Shown: piece after piece, positions 1 through 11,483 of the stretch
Numbering within the stretch: the first letter of the stretch is position 1
How the letters are laid out: each line of letters begins with the position of its first letter
NCBI GenBank assembly: GCA_022496805.1
Contig: CM040099.1
Location: forward strand, 17,014,531-17,078,530
DNA from: Pohlia nutans
Taxonomy: Eukaryota > Streptophyta > Bryopsida > Bryales > Mniaceae
Direction: 5' to 3'
Length of the DNA stretch: 64,000 nucleotides
Translations under genes and position numbers: made by a program
The notes under the pieces: model-generated
Told to the model about the DNA's origin: nothing
The model's input: the letters and a program-made list of their open reading frames with translations, nothing else
Databases searched by the model: none

Positions 1-286
1 CACTGAGCCGCCCAGTTTAAGGCGGCCCAGTTCAATTCCCGGATCGTGGCCGGGCCCGGCAGAGGCCCGTTCCCCGACCCCCGGTTTCCCATCCGGTCTC
101 ATGTCCGGTCCGCCGCCATTCCCAGATTCCGTAATAAACACTTAAGACGCGCGTGAGAGCACCACTCTCTCCAAATAAATAAAGAGGTCACTAGGAACAC
201 CATTTCTCCCATTTATGGCGGATGGGGTTACCTTTTACTGCCCTACAAACCCTAACTGCCCGTTTTTGAATAAACAAGGTTTGACA
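1..286. mobile_element. Right tail of the 4.5-kb insertion (left duplicate)
   Basis: These bases equal 43,306-43,591, the right end of the GC-rich insertion that splits the transposase gene. The segment ends in GACA at 286 and is followed by CCAAA (287-291), its presumed target duplication. The rest of the insertion lies left of the window. Confidence 0.85.
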
Positions 287-291
287 CCAAA

Positions 292-1542
292 GATAACAAG
301 AACAAGTATCTCATGGCGTTTCTGTCCTTGCTGACTGCACGGGGTGTTTTCAAGGAAATTCAGGCTGGATTTCTATTAGTTGGTCATACGCATGAAGATA
401 TTGATGCTTATTTTAGCCATTTGTCAAAGGCATTGAAAAGCAAGAATACGTTTGTTCTTGCGGACCTAATGAAGGCCTTCATGCAGTCCCAAGAGTTGTC
501 ATTCATGCCCGAGTTTATTCAAGAGGTTGCAGACTTCAAGTCTTTCATTCATGGCTATCAAAGCAGTGGTGCAGCTTGCCTTATTGGACTTGGAGAGATG
601 CACGTCTTCAAGTTCTATGTGGACGATGATGGTTGGCCGGTTATGAGGTATAAGAAATCAGCCGTTGATGCACAATGGCTACCCCTCAACAGACCCCCTA
701 TTCAATTGTGGGCTGCAAACATGGATGGTGGCCCAAAACTTCCTCAGGGCTCACCAAAGCCGGTTCCATTCAAGCCTATGTGGGGAAGTGAGGTTCCTAA
801 ATCTACTGGGAATCAAGTGAAGGTGAGAGAGATCGCTACCAAAGCTACTGAAAACAAGAAATTCATGAAGTTGGGACTCCAAAAGTATATTGAGTACTGG
901 AGAAATGGAATGGCCAAATGCGAGGGATTTGCAGCAGCATTTGGGCCTTACGTTGACTACTGGACTCGTTTGTTGTCTGAGCTTGATAAGCCTCTGTCAG
1001 TGACACCTCTTGAATTGTTGGAGGGTTTCTGGCCACGCCATGGTTGGAGGGTCCTTCAAGACGAAGTACCGCGCCCAAGATGTTTACCCTTCTTACTCGA
1101 GGATGTGACTCCTGAGGATGAGGAACCAGAGCCGTATTGTGGCCCAGCAAATGAAGCTCCACAGATTCCTTTCAATCCTTGGCGTGACATTCGGCCTGGC
1201 AGCTGGGTTCTTTTGAGACCTGAAGATCCACTCATTTGTCCTGTATGGCAAGGAAGAGCAGCGAGTACTGTATGCAGAGAGGAAGGAGATGTAAACCTTG
1301 GGAAATTTCTAATTCAGTTTTGGGAACCCAATAGCGCGGAGAGAGACCTTGTATTGAAATACCGTAATTGTTGGTCTGCAAAGTGGGTAGTAGAGAGGCG
1401 CGCTCCGGAGTGGGTCAGTGTTGATGCAGTGGTGTATGCAAATTGGTCGAAAATCATGGATCCGAGGAGTAGAACCATTCCTAAGAAAGCCATGGAATCT
1501 GCGTTAGCAAACTTAGAGAGAGCAAACTTATTAGATCCATGA
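292..1542 (+). pseudogene. DUF7869-like transposase, 3-prime part (left duplicate)
   Basis: This is the carboxy-terminal part of a transposase-like protein, open from GAT at 292 to the stop at 1542. It opens with DNKNKYLMAFLSLL and continues with GFLLVGHTHEDIDAYFSHLS. These match the pattern of DUF7869 proteins (an LDN..DNKNKY block, then VGHTHEDID), an RNase H-like transposase-type family of plant and animal mobile elements. The amino-terminal part should lie left of the window, separated by the 4.5-kb insertion, so this is a fragment. The ATG at 313 is internal to the domain and is not a convincing start. Compared with the copy at 43,597-44,847 it differs at three codons counted from 313: E61 versus K, A87 versus V, V171 versus A. 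The family call rests on motifs only. Confidence 0.8.
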
Positions 1543-2552
1543 TCTTCTATGCCACTTAGGTACGACATCGGGAGATCCCTCGATGATTACTTTTGAGTTT
1601 CCTGTCTTGCTGATCTTCTGTTAATGACATCGAAGTCATCCATGCCTTACCGATTCTCAGTCTTCCGTGTAATATCTGCCTTCCTCATTTCAATAATATT
1701 TGTTTCTGTATGGGTTTCGAATATGCTTCCCAATCTAATATGTCGGTCATGTTTGATATTGGGGGCATCCCGTGATAAATACTTCTGAGCCCATATGCCT
1801 TCTACTCTTTCGTATGTCGCTCGCCATGTGATATCTCGTTCATGTTTGATATCGCGGGATCCCCCGATGAATACTTCTGAGCCCACATCTCTTCTAATCT
1901 TTTGTATTACCCTAAACCGAACGTACGTATATCTCGGTCAGGTTTGCTTTCGGGGATCCCGTGTCTGCAAAGTGGGTAGTAGAGAAGCGCGCTCCGGAGT
2001 GGGTCAGTGTTGATGCAGTAGTGTATGCAACTTGGTCGAAAATCATGGATCCGAGGAGTAGAACCATTCCTAAGAAAGCCATGGAATCTGCGTTAGCAAA
2101 CGTATAGAGAGCTAACTTATTTGATCCATGATCTTCTATGCCACTTAGGTACGACATCGGGAGATCCCTCGATGATTACGTCTGAGTTTCCTGTCTTGCT
2201 GATCTTCTGTTAATGACATCAAAGTCATCCATGGCTGAACGATTCTTAGTCTTCCGTGTAATATCTACCTTCCTCATGTCAATGATATTTGTTTTTGTAT
2301 GGGTTTCGAATATGCTTCCCAATCTAATATGGCGGTCATGTTTGATATTGGGGGCATCCCGTGACAAATACTTCTGAGCCCACATGCCTTCTACTCTTTT
2401 GTATGTCGCTCGCCATGTGATATCTCGTTCAAGTTTGATATCGCGGGATCCCCCGATGAATACTTCTGAGCCCACATCTCTTCTAATCTTTTGTATTACC
2501 CTAAACCCAATGTACGTATATCTCGGTCAAGTTTGCTGTCGGGGGATCCTGT
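1375..2552 (+). repeat. 589-bp tandem duplication of the transposase 3-prime end
   Basis: The segment starting TCTGCAAAGTGGGTAG at 1375 recurs at 1964. The second copy contains the last ~50 codons again (to ALANV, then a stop) followed by the same 3-prime flank. The junction lies at a GATCCCGTG sequence, part of the palindromic repeat family, which suggests unequal exchange between subterminal repeats. Confidence 0.9.
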
Positions 2553-2670
2553 GATGAATACTTTGGAGCCCAAATGACTTCTGTTCTTTTGTATCTCGCT
2601 CGCAATGTACTTCTATCTTGGTCAAGTTTGGTGTCGAGAGATCCCGTGATGAATACTTCTGAGCCCCTCC
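1555..2670 (+). repeat. Right subterminal repeats of the transposon (left duplicate)
   Basis: Units of about 94-97 bp begin with GATRAATACTTCTGAGCCCA at 1772, 1866, 2361, 2455, 2552 (variant) and 2648. Each is joined to a variant of the palindrome (1566, 1850, 2155, 2439, 2537, 2632). The array lies between the transposase stop and the terminal inverted repeat, where many DNA transposons keep transposase-binding subterminal repeats. A binding role is inference. Confidence 0.8.
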
Positions 2671-2757
2671 AGGAGGGTTCTTCCCACACATTTTGACGTC
2701 AATGCTCTAAATTTATCATGCATATAATAGGTGATTTCTTATTTCTGGACTCTGGAC

Positions 2758-2783
2758 AGTCCAGAAATAGTTAAATATGGCAT
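2758..2783 (-). mobile_element. Right terminal inverted repeat of the giant transposon (left duplicate)
   Basis: The 26 bases are the exact reverse complement of 19,641-19,666, which begins ATGCCATATTTAACTATT. The next four bases (CAAA, 2784-2787) repeat the CAAA just left of 19,641. A hairpin of TCTGGACT and AGTCCAGA words overlaps this end, and the same words recur just inside the left end. Confidence 0.8.
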
Positions 2784-2787
2784 CAAA

Positions 2788-3432
2788 GGAATATTCCACA
2801 AAAAACTCCACTTTTTTTAGCACTAGAACTCTCTAATACAATATGATCACTCTATTTTGAATGAATGGGTTGGTTGAACAGACACTTTACCGACACCCGC
2901 CTTACAACAAGACCGGAGTTCAATCTCTCTCTGGAATGAATGCACACAGTTTTGGATGATTTGATACTTTCATCCACATTCTATCGACACTTCATCCCGA
3001 TTTGAACGGGCGGGCGAGCTCGAGGGAGACGACTCATATATCGATTCAAGCCCAGCCTGCTTTGATTTGAACTTGTCAATTGTGCTGAGTGACTTCGATC
3101 GTGCATGGCGCTTGGCTGCGTTGTTGATGTGATCGAGGTGCAAGAATCGATTGCCATTTGGTAGTAGGACGCTTAGTTTGAATGTGGATTATTTCGTGTG
3201 ATTGTTAAATAATTCTCGCCTGTGCTGTGCTGCGGTCGAGGTGGAAGAATCGAGCCATTATTTTCGTGGTAAGAGGCTCTGTGGATTTTAATCGTGTGAT
3301 TGTTGATTCTCGCTAGCTAATTCACTAACTGTTAATTGCATGATTGATCGTGAATTGCCCGATTAAGTTGCGAAAATGATTCATGGGTGATTGTGTACTG
3401 TAATTGCAGTCCCTTCCAAGGCGGGGTTGATC
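2788..3432. other. Gene-poor flank, possible 5-prime leader of the next gene
   Basis: No long open frame is seen. Bases 3,130-3,320 hold two diverged copies of a ~110-bp unit (TCGAGGTGCAAGAATCGA and TCGAGGTGGAAGAATCGA). A good intron acceptor (TTGCAG, ending about 3,410) precedes the ATG at 3433, so the stretch may be a leader exon and intron. The same sequence is at 46,093-46,737. Confidence 0.4.
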
Positions 3433-3818
3433 ATGGAAGAAGAACCTCCGGCACCGCTGCCGTCCCCATCGCCGTCTTTTGTCACCACGGTGGCCTATTC
3501 GATGGCCTGGCTGAACGAGCACATAGACAGAAATTGTGTCTCCGACGTTGTGGACCGCAATCGACACCCGGGCCGCCAACGCACTTCAAAAGCACGGCTC
3601 TCATCATGGGCCGCGAGTACACCTTGGAGCTTTGGAAGAAGCCCGGCTTCTACTGGCTGCAGCATTTCACCGTCACACCCACCGACAAGCCTCCCAGCTT
3701 TGCAGTGCCCTCCATCGTCATTGACAAAGTGGTGGCGTATGCCGGAAGATCTTACCGTGTGGTTTTTAAGGCGTCAGAAAATTACGGCCTCATCCGCTTG
3801 CGCATCACCCGGTGCTGA
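3433..3818 (+). pseudogene. Frame-disrupted GC-rich host-type gene
   Basis: The sequence has codon-like composition with GC-rich third positions, unlike its AT-rich surroundings. From the ATG at 3433 one frame reads MEEEPPAPLPSPSPSF and remains plausible to about 3,555. From about 3,585 a different frame reads MGREYTLELWKKPGFYWLQ and runs to a clean stop at 3818. Joining them needs a frame change; no GT-AG intron fits in the short gap. It is therefore either a small gene broken by an indel or one with unusual splicing. I do not recognise the family. The break is identical in the second copy (46,738-47,123), so it predates the duplication or is not an error unique to one copy. Confidence 0.5.
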
Positions 3819-6035
3819 TCGAGCCACCACTATAAGCACTTATCCATCCATCATCTCCTTGGTTGCTGCCCCCATTATTGTCGATCGATCATCGCCTTAT
3901 TTAATTTGTTGCTCTCATCATCGATTACCACCTTGGTTGCAGCTCCCATCATCGATCATCGCCGCTCCGACGTTTCTGGTTCTTGATCAAAATAACATTT
4001 GGAGTTCTTGTGCATTGAAGAAGATTTGATATATCATCATCCGAGAAAGATTATCCCCACTCCGAGGTTATGTTTCTGTTTTTGTTTCGAATGGATTTCC
4101 TGTGCATAGAATCGGATTGGATTCAACTGTACATGGCGAGGGATGCAAAGGCTGCATGCTGTAACAAAACTTACACTCTGAAACTGTGTATCAAAAGTAC
4201 AGTCATTTAAATTTATGTTGATTTTATTATTTGTCTTTAAGTGTTACATGATTTTGTATCGCTGAGTTAGGGCTATCATATTTTTATATAGCATTCATGA
4301 GCTCGCCAACCACTGGAGTCATGCATCTGCACCGATCAGCTGGAAGTCGATCTAATCGTTCGAACTTCTATACGTGGTATATAGACAGTCTGTTTCTCGG
4401 GCTTTCTTAATTTAGTGCAGGACTTTTGATTGACAATGCAAGCAAGTACGTCAATAGACTAGCTACTAGGAATAGCGGCAAAGTTATCTATGCCACCGAC
4501 GTTTCTTGTTGGTAATCCCATAAAATAATAGTTCAATACTTCGACTACGGCGATGCAAGATCTGCATAGTTTCTATGAATTTCAGATGCACATTTCTCGT
4601 CTCAGTGTCGTACCAGCATTTTGGATTTGTGTGTGAAGCTCGACAAGCTTGAACCCCAGCCTGTTAACATTGGAGAATCCATGCCAATAGATCTCATCTT
4701 GTGCTGTACTCCCTCTGTCTATTTGAAAGTACATTGAATATGCTTAGTATTTTCATTGAATTTTGTGTGAAGTGTTACACTTTGTATCATGAAGACTGAC
4801 CTATCTTCAGTTCGTTCATCCATTGGTTCCATTCCTTCCGTTGTACGTACGACCAAAGGTTGTGTAAATATGCAATATGAACAAGTTTTAGAAATTTAAC
4901 CGTAGAGTCCGGCCTATCATTGGAGCTGAAGAATATTTGTGGCTGAAAATGGAGACGATCCATCGAACGTTGGCTGTGGAAAGTGATCATGCATGTATGT
5001 ACAAAGAGTACTAAGCTGCAAGCACTCATGCAGTCTTGCTTCAGCAAACGTCATTATTGTCATCAATTGGAATGCAAAGTTTGATCAGAAGAGGTGGGTA
5101 TTAGGAGTCAGATGATGACCAAGTGCCAAGTAAGAATAACAACTGACTGAAGTGTTATACAACAACAAAATTGCTACCTACATCAGATTTCTCATACAGA
5201 TTAGTTAAGTTCAACTATAGTCGAATTAGTTTCTTCTCACCAATGATAGCCTATTGAGTTCATGCTCCCTTATAGTTTTTGGATTTTTTATAAAAGAATA
5301 TTGTAGAGCCTTAATGATTTGTGGATTCTTTATAAAAAAAGTACTATAAATTCACAAATTGAGAAAGGTGTGATCTCCCAAGTGCTAAAGAACCTTATGT
5401 TTTACATATTAGCTGATTAAAATTCACGATTGCTTAATCAAGTTTAAAATCTAAGGAAAAAAATTGATCATTTGAGGGGGAAATAAGAGAAGATTCTTAA
5501 AGGCTTAGCTAAGGGAAGGCTCCAGAAAACCAATTGGTTCAAGAAAATGTAGGATCTTAGCTGGCTAAGCTAAAATTTCTCCCGAGTCTGACCAATAAGA
5601 TAGGGACTGACCCAAAATCCCTAAGGACCCAAAATTAATTGTTAACCTAAAAATCTTAGACAACGGGTAGACATAGATAATTAATAAAGAAAGATGAAGA
5701 TCACCTCAATATATACATATATTCAAGTGTTGATTTCAAGTATCAAACTTTGAACCTTTTTAATATGTTTGAGTTATTTCCCCGGTTATGTCAATCATCA
5801 AAGTTTGGAACATATAACTATCAAGAAGAAACCAACATGAAAAAAACATGATTTTTTTTTCATGCACAAGATTCAAAACCTTTTAAATTAAAAAAGAATG
5901 ACTCTTATTTATCCAAAGAATGCATTTTTTGGTGCATTGAAATCCTCTTTCTTTTGCTAACAGGATTTTTTTAATTTAAGTTTTATAGTGAGCAAGCAAT
6001 GTGGACATTTCTGTGCTTTGATTTATTTCTTTTAA
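3819..6035. other. AT-rich intergenic stretch, nothing recognised
   Basis: After the CATCATCG-rich 3-prime flank of the broken gene (to about 4,030) I see no coding sequence, RNA gene or clear repeat. Short open frames here lack codon bias. Copy at 47,124-49,340. Confidence 0.5.
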
Positions 6036-6268
6036 CCCTTAAACGACATATGCTATCCTGATACCACACCCAAAATCTCTTTTAAATTCCATTTTCACAT
6101 AATTCTATTTTTAATTTACTTTGGCTCTATTCTAAAGAAGTATAGATCTCTCTAAGATGCTCTGTTTGGCATTTTAAAAACCCCATTCGGTGCAATGGAG
6201 TAGAAGTTATGAGCAAGATTCTCACAAAACAAAACCAAGCCCATGGGGCTGGCATTGTCCTTTAAGGG
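6036..6268. mobile_element. piggyBac-like MITE
   Basis: The left end CCCTTAAACGACA and the right end TGTCCTTTAAGGG are near-perfect inverted repeats. The element is flanked on both sides by TTAA (6032-6035 and 6269-6272). TTAA target sites with CCC...GGG ends are the hallmark of piggyBac-family transposons. At 233 bp with no coding capacity it is a non-autonomous copy. Confidence 0.75.
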
Positions 6269-6782
6269 TTAATCAAATTTTAGGGGACAAAAATGGAATC
6301 AAGTGCTTACTTGAGAGCTTTGAAGATTTGTTGGACTTGACCTTCAATAGCTGCAATCTTAGGTGCCACCTCCGCCGCCATTTTCCAAACCCTAATTAAC
6401 CCTCTTGCCAACCAACCTTTGATCGCTTCCTTGTATTACCGTACCTGACCATGAGGCTTGGCATCTCATGCCGAATAATCAATCTTTTTGTCAAAAGAAA
6501 TGTCAAGTTTTGTGAATGTTTTTCCAGATTAATTCTCTTTTTCACTATACGAAATAGAGTTTTTAAATTTTTTTTGAAAGAATAATTTCTCTAAAAATTG
6601 GGACTCCTCTTCTTATATTTAATCTTTGCCAATCCTGACGACCAGATACAATAGACCACAACAACCAATAAGAAAGCTGTGCACATCAATTGCAATCTCG
6701 AAGAAAAACTATTTGCTTGCTGTCTAAAATTTAAATATTTATGTCGGGAAGGCTTGTCTCTTCTGGTTTTTGGTATGTGCAA

Positions 6783-9548
6783 CCTTCATTAATTCAATGG
6801 GGTTTCATCCTCTTGTTTAAAAAAAGATAAAGATTGCAATTGCGATGCTTATAATTTTTCTTTCACACTTGTATGTGCAAAGAATCAAAATAAAAATTGT
6901 TCATAACAACTAAGTTGTGGATCTTGTGAATAAATTGAGTTCAAATTGACAAATTCATTTGTAAATGGTAGTATTACTGTTGTCAATTTCATGAACCTTG
7001 ACAAAATAATATAAAATGCTCAACCCTCTCTCTACACCGGAATCACCACATACTGTGGCCCACAATATTTATGAGTATTTATTAATAATTGAATTTTCAA
7101 AATAATGTGGTACAGTTCATCCAAATTGGATGAAATTTTGTTTAAATGGATGAGAATTTGTTCACACACACTCTGTTTATCAGAGGGCGATCAAGTATTC
7201 AAGCTAACCATGACTACGCCCCAAGTACAAAGTAGGCGAGTGTTTTGCTTTTAACTTCCTGCTTTCTTTATAATGTCATGTTTTAACTATGCGCAAGCAA
7301 CTACGAGTGCCACCGTCTCGGGGAGGGGGGGGGCACTCCCTTGCATATTTTGCATACACCTGCGTTAATGACCTATTAAAATGGGGGCTATTTACCTTGG
7401 ATAATTGATTATATGAGATGGTATATTTTAAAATAAATGTAAAACTCGGTAATTAATTGTATCCTACTAGTACTTATAAATTTTCTAGGTGGCTATTTAA
7501 ATAGGGGTATTTTACTTATACCCCATTATTTATTCTTACTCCCCATTTGTTTTCCTTACCACTTTAGTTCAATTTTGAAAGTGCGTCAAGTTGTCACCCC
7601 AGAAGTCGGATGTAAAAGACTCTGTTTTCATCCAAAATTAATTTCTGGCAGCCAATTGCCATTCATAGTCTACACCTACCCCCTATAAAAAATATTTGGC
7701 ATGGTATTTTGTATGTACCGGTAAAATAAATCTTCCATGATATATTGAATGCTATATTACTTATAATGTAGTTCTACAATTTAGAGCAATGTACTTTATA
7801 TGTACCTTTTTCACAAAATTTATCAACAAGGAATATATGGAACCTTATTTTTTATCGCACGTTGTTTCTACGATTTTCGCCAGTGCCCCCCCCCGAGGCC
7901 ACCGTTTATCGTTCATGTCATTTTTGATCATTGCTAATGTTACCTTATCGTGTTTTTGTGTGGGATAATATTTAGTTCCTTGCATCAAAAATAATCCGCA
8001 TAGCCCTATATTGCCTAGAAAGGGCGGCTCTGGCGCCCGTCGTCCGATCATGCGAGAAGGTTGTCGGCCAACTGACTAATAATCAACAGGGATTGGATAC
8101 CCGAATCTCCGCTCTGTAAATAGATTGAAGGCTCTTCAACCTATTAGATCTTCATCAAACACTAAGATTCCCCTACGTGCATTTAAGCAACAAGTTATTA
8201 GGAAATGAATATTCCTTGAAGCAAATAATTGCATTAAAAACCTAATTATTTGAGTTTGTTTTGATACATGTAGCATAGGCCAAAATACCCAACTTTTTGG
8301 GCTTTTTAATAAAATTTAAGATTTTTTTAATTATAAATATAACATTGCCAATGGCTTTTGATTTTTATTGGAGGCAACTACTCGTGTGGATCTTTTAAAA
8401 TTATGAATAGGCAACTAATTGGTCTAACTATTGGAATAGAAGAGTGCCGATCTGTGTTAAAATTTGGTTTGGGTATGTGTTTTTTAAACCATAGTTGTTT
8501 AGAAATAGTTGCTTCAATTCTTTATATATGTTGTGGAGTTTTGTTTTTTAATCAATATGCAACCGGAATTTTTCTACAACTAATTTTATTTAATTTGGAC
8601 TTTTTAGTCCTTTTATTTTGTATAATTTGATATAATTTTTACAAAAGCTGTCTTCTAGCCCATTTAAATACCAATGCCCCTTGCGTATAATATGGGAGTT
8701 GCATACCTGGGGTGCATTGCTTGTTATTACGCCCAAATTAATCACCTTATACTATGGATGGATGAATGGCATAGATACATTCATCCATGTAAGAAAAAAT
8801 TCATCCAAATTGGATGATTTGTACCACATTATTTTGAAATAATTTTTTTTAATGATGCCTCTCGTAAATACCGTGGGCTACATTATATGGTGATTTTGTT
8901 GTAGAGAGAGGGTGGAGCATTTTTTACTTTTTTTTGTCAAGGTTCAAGAAATTGACAATTGTAAGGGCCCCTTCACACTATGGCCCAAAGGTCTAGAAGC
9001 CGTCAATTTTCACCAATCAAATTGCAATAAACGAAGAATTTGGCCTCTTGACCCTTCACACTAGAGAGTAGAGGCCAAAGTCCAAAGGTCGTCTCCCTTC
9101 AAAATGCCTACATGGCAACACCTTTTGACTAAGGTTAACGCCTTAACGGACTCTTGAAGGAAGTTTGGGTCGAACAGGAATAGGAACCTAAACTATGGTT
9201 GGGAGGCCGTCGATTCTTTTCCATAAAAAATCAAAACTATCTTTTATTGCCTATTTTCAGCCCATTTCCGTGGACTCTCAACAAAGTTTGGCCACTCAAT
9301 CCCATAGCCTTTGAACTTGGATGGCCATAGTGTGAAGCGGCCCTAACAGGTACACCGAAACCAGAACCCTACCATTTACAAATGAATTTGGATTCAATTA
9401 TTTCACAAGATCCTCAACTGAGTTGTTATGAACAATTTTTATTTTTATTCTTTGCACATACAAGTGAGGAAGAAAATGTATCAGCATGGAGATTGCAATT
9501 TTTATATTATTTTTGAAACGAGGATGAAAGCCATTGAATTAATGAAGG
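6783..9548. mobile_element. Fold-back element with ~380-bp inverted termini
   Basis: The left arm (about 6,783-7,165) starts CCTTCATTAATTCAATGG. It is matched in reverse by about 8,765-8,965 plus 9,355-9,548; the right arm is split by a 379-bp MITE. Shared blocks include CTTGTATGTGCAAAGAAT, TTCATAACAACT, GAACCTTGACAAAA and the ATCCAAATTGGAT palindrome. The interior (7,166-8,764) is AT-rich and has no credible gene. The long inverted termini suggest a MULE or fold-back type, but no target duplication was established. Confidence 0.65.
8965..9343. mobile_element. PIF/Harbinger-like MITE
   Basis: The ends read GGGCCCCTTCACACTATGGCC and, reversed, GGGCCGCTTCACACTATGGCC. A TAA lies directly outside each end (8962-8964 and 9344-9346). 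A GGGCC-type terminus and a 3-bp TWA target fit the PIF/Harbinger superfamily. It is nested inside the right arm of the fold-back element. Confidence 0.8.
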
Positions 9549-9634
9549 ACAAAAACAGGAAAAACCCGTGGTCCTTTAGGGGTTAAGAGGGAGTCAGACA
9601 GAAACAGGAAAAATCCGTACTAGTCCCTTAGAAA

Positions 9635-9664
9635 AATCCGTACTAGTCCCTTAGTTAGAAAAAA
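9635..9664 (+). repeat. Short tandem repeat with a copy-specific 4-bp indel
   Basis: Two units of GAAAAATCCGTACTAGTCCC are present. The left duplicate lacks one TTAG that the right duplicate has near 52,937. This indel changes the offset between the duplicates from 43,305 to 43,309. Confidence 0.85.
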
Positions 9665-10425
9665 CCAGTATCGATCAGGATTTCTTCTAGAATCACAAAT
9701 GGACGCTAGCACACATGATTGCAGTTCTAGTTGTTCCACAGAAAGACTTCGAGAAGCTCTGAGTGATGAGAGGAATGCATTTGTGTCTAAAAAATTTTAA
9801 AAAAAATGAGAGGAAAGCAGATATAATATCATTGATGATAATTATGCGTGCAGGTCTTTAGAAACCATGATAAGTCTATCAATCCGACATTCAAGAAGAC
9901 GACAGGGATTGCTTAAATTATAAGCGTTTAAGTGTATACATACTCCAGCTGCAAATATCGTCAGTCGATATATAGACAACAAGATCACTAATCTTGACCA
10001 GAAAAAGAAAAGAAGCAACAGTAAACAGAAGGCATTTATCGTAACTAATGCATTAAACAGGAATCTATCAATTCAAGAGATGCTCGAAGCAACTTCATTA
10101 CAGGCCTAAGCATACTCAAGTAGTTGGAACTTCTGCATGCTCCATCGTTCGATATTCATGAGCCCGATATTCATTCAGAACAAAACTTATTAAAAATTTC
10201 AAAAAAGAACCCCACATATATATACTATATTTACCGGGGTTCTTACGTACATATATATACTACAACAAACTTAAGCTGCTTGATCTTTGAAGCTATCATC
10301 AAGAGTATGAAACACGATGAGTGCAAGAGGGCCAGAACATTCGATCTTCACAGCAGCCACATGAATCTCTTCATGTTCATTCTGCAGTAATAAATCCGCA
10401 GTGGCAGTTATAAGGTGGACCGTTA

Positions 10426-10638
10426 CTAGTAGTACCTGCAACACTTGTAACACTGGCCACATGGGTTGCACGGGTTGCACGGGGGCCGCGGGGGGCAAAC
10501 TGTGGGCCTGGGCCTGCACTTGTGACAATGTCCACACGGCTGGTACGGCTGGCATACTACCACTTGAACGCACTTCTGGCATCGTCCGCACGAGTAGTGC
10601 GGTGGGTTGCACGGCTGGTGGCAGCGGTTAGACGACAT
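10426..10638 (-). CDS. Cysteine-rich 70-residue protein, left arm
   Basis: The small frame begins MSSNRCHQPCNPPHYSCGRC and encodes 16 cysteines in 70 residues. The motif C-G-x-C-x-K-C occurs three times (CGRCQKC, CGHCHKC, CGQCYKC), separated by proline-rich linkers (PRPTVCPPRPPCNPCNPC). The spacing suggests metal binding or dense disulfide bonding, but I do not recognise a family and see no clear signal peptide. The ATG is the first in its frame; upstream codons are open but lack an ATG and cover a 27-bp repeat. The copy in the opposite arm (13,969-14,181) encodes the same protein. Maintenance of an identical frame in diverging DNA supports a real gene, although recent gene conversion would also keep the arms identical. 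Confidence 0.55.
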   Translation of the reverse strand: MSSNRCHQPCNPPHYSCGRCQKCVQVVVCQPYQPCGHCHKCRPRPTVCPPRPPCNPCNPCGQCYKCCRYY

Positions 10639-10717
10639 CCTTGTATTCACAATGACCAGAAAGGAAAAACAGAATATGTGACTATCACAATACAAGCCGG
10701 CTTTAATTTGCACTACA

Positions 10718-10812
10718 GACGAGAGCCAGAAACAAGACACTCCAGGCGAGAGCCAGAAACAAGACACTCCAGGCGAGAGGCAGAAACAAGACACTCCGGG
10801 CGAGAGGCAGAG
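10718..10812 (-). repeat. 27-bp tandem repeat upstream of the cysteine-rich gene (left arm)
   Basis: About three units of a 27-bp sequence (on the minus strand CTCTCGCCTGGAGTGTCTTG plus seven bases) lie 80-170 bp upstream of the start codon. Because 27 is a multiple of three, the repeat stays open in frame, which makes the raw frame look longer than the likely gene. Confidence 0.85.
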
Positions 10813-11161
10813 CCAGTGAGAGACTGTGGTGGAAGCAGGCGAGAGCCGGAGACTTAAGTACTGTTACACTAGGCTCTACTTAGCAAGTGGTTGTGAACGG
10901 CAGGTTCGAAGCTCCTTCGGTTTCAAATTGACTCAGTCTGCTGCCAGAGTGCACAGTCCACTCCTGATTGAGCGAGTACTCACTCTGTTATGTGCAGCCT
11001 AGTACAGTTTCAGTTTCAGGCTAGGGTGGATAGAATTTAATGATTTGAAAACTGGAATTGAGTATTATAAGCACGTCATCTGCATGCGGTCCTCGTCGGT
11101 GATGCTGAATTAGGACTGTTTTCCATGTGCGCACTGGGAGCCTCAACCCACGTGCGCTAAT

Positions 11162-11483
11162 AGAGTTAACCGAAAAGTCAGCTCAAAGAGGAAAGTTTTA
11201 GCAAATTCCTCTTGAACTCCTCTTGAACTCATATTGAAATATAAATAGACCGAAAACTAGTTCAAGGTGTGTTGGGAGACAATCTAAAGCAAGCCACTGT
11301 CATTATTCTCCACACCTCGCAATGACTTCCACACCTCCTACCAAAGCTCCAAGCCCATGGCCCACAAGGGGACAAGTTGTGACACCACACTATTCAACCC
11401 AAACATAGCTCAAGGGAGCTCAAAAGAACGCTTGAAAGAAGGTTGAAAAGGGAGGTTCCAAGGCCTTCTTTTCGGTTAACTCT
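11162..11483. mobile_element. 322-bp MITE with an empty-site homologue
   Basis: The ends are perfect inverted copies of AGAGTTAACCGAAAAG, flanked by AAT (11159-11161 and 11484-11486; TAAT on the left). The matching place in the opposite arm (about 13,438-13,460) reads continuously as GCGCTAATGTCACATG when reversed. This is an uninterrupted empty site and proves insertion after the inverted repeat formed. Superfamily not assigned. Confidence 0.85.

Noticed and set aside
3391..4029. 212-codon frame through the GC-rich gene
   Set aside because: Its second half (Ser/Pro-rich) is out of phase with the codon-biased frame that ends at 3818 and runs on into non-coding flank.
4700..4740. Stowaway-like end (TACTCCCTCTGTCT)
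   Set aside because: Only one end is visible and no inverted partner with a TA target was found nearby.
8358..8630. 90-codon hydrophobic frame
   Set aside because: It lies in AT-rich interior of a fold-back element; hydrophobic residues follow from T-rich sequence and there is no codon bias.
10401..10631. Cysteine/threonine-rich frame opposite the 70-aa gene
   Set aside because: It is a shadow on the complementary strand; the MSSNRC frame has the ATG and regular CGxCxKC modules.
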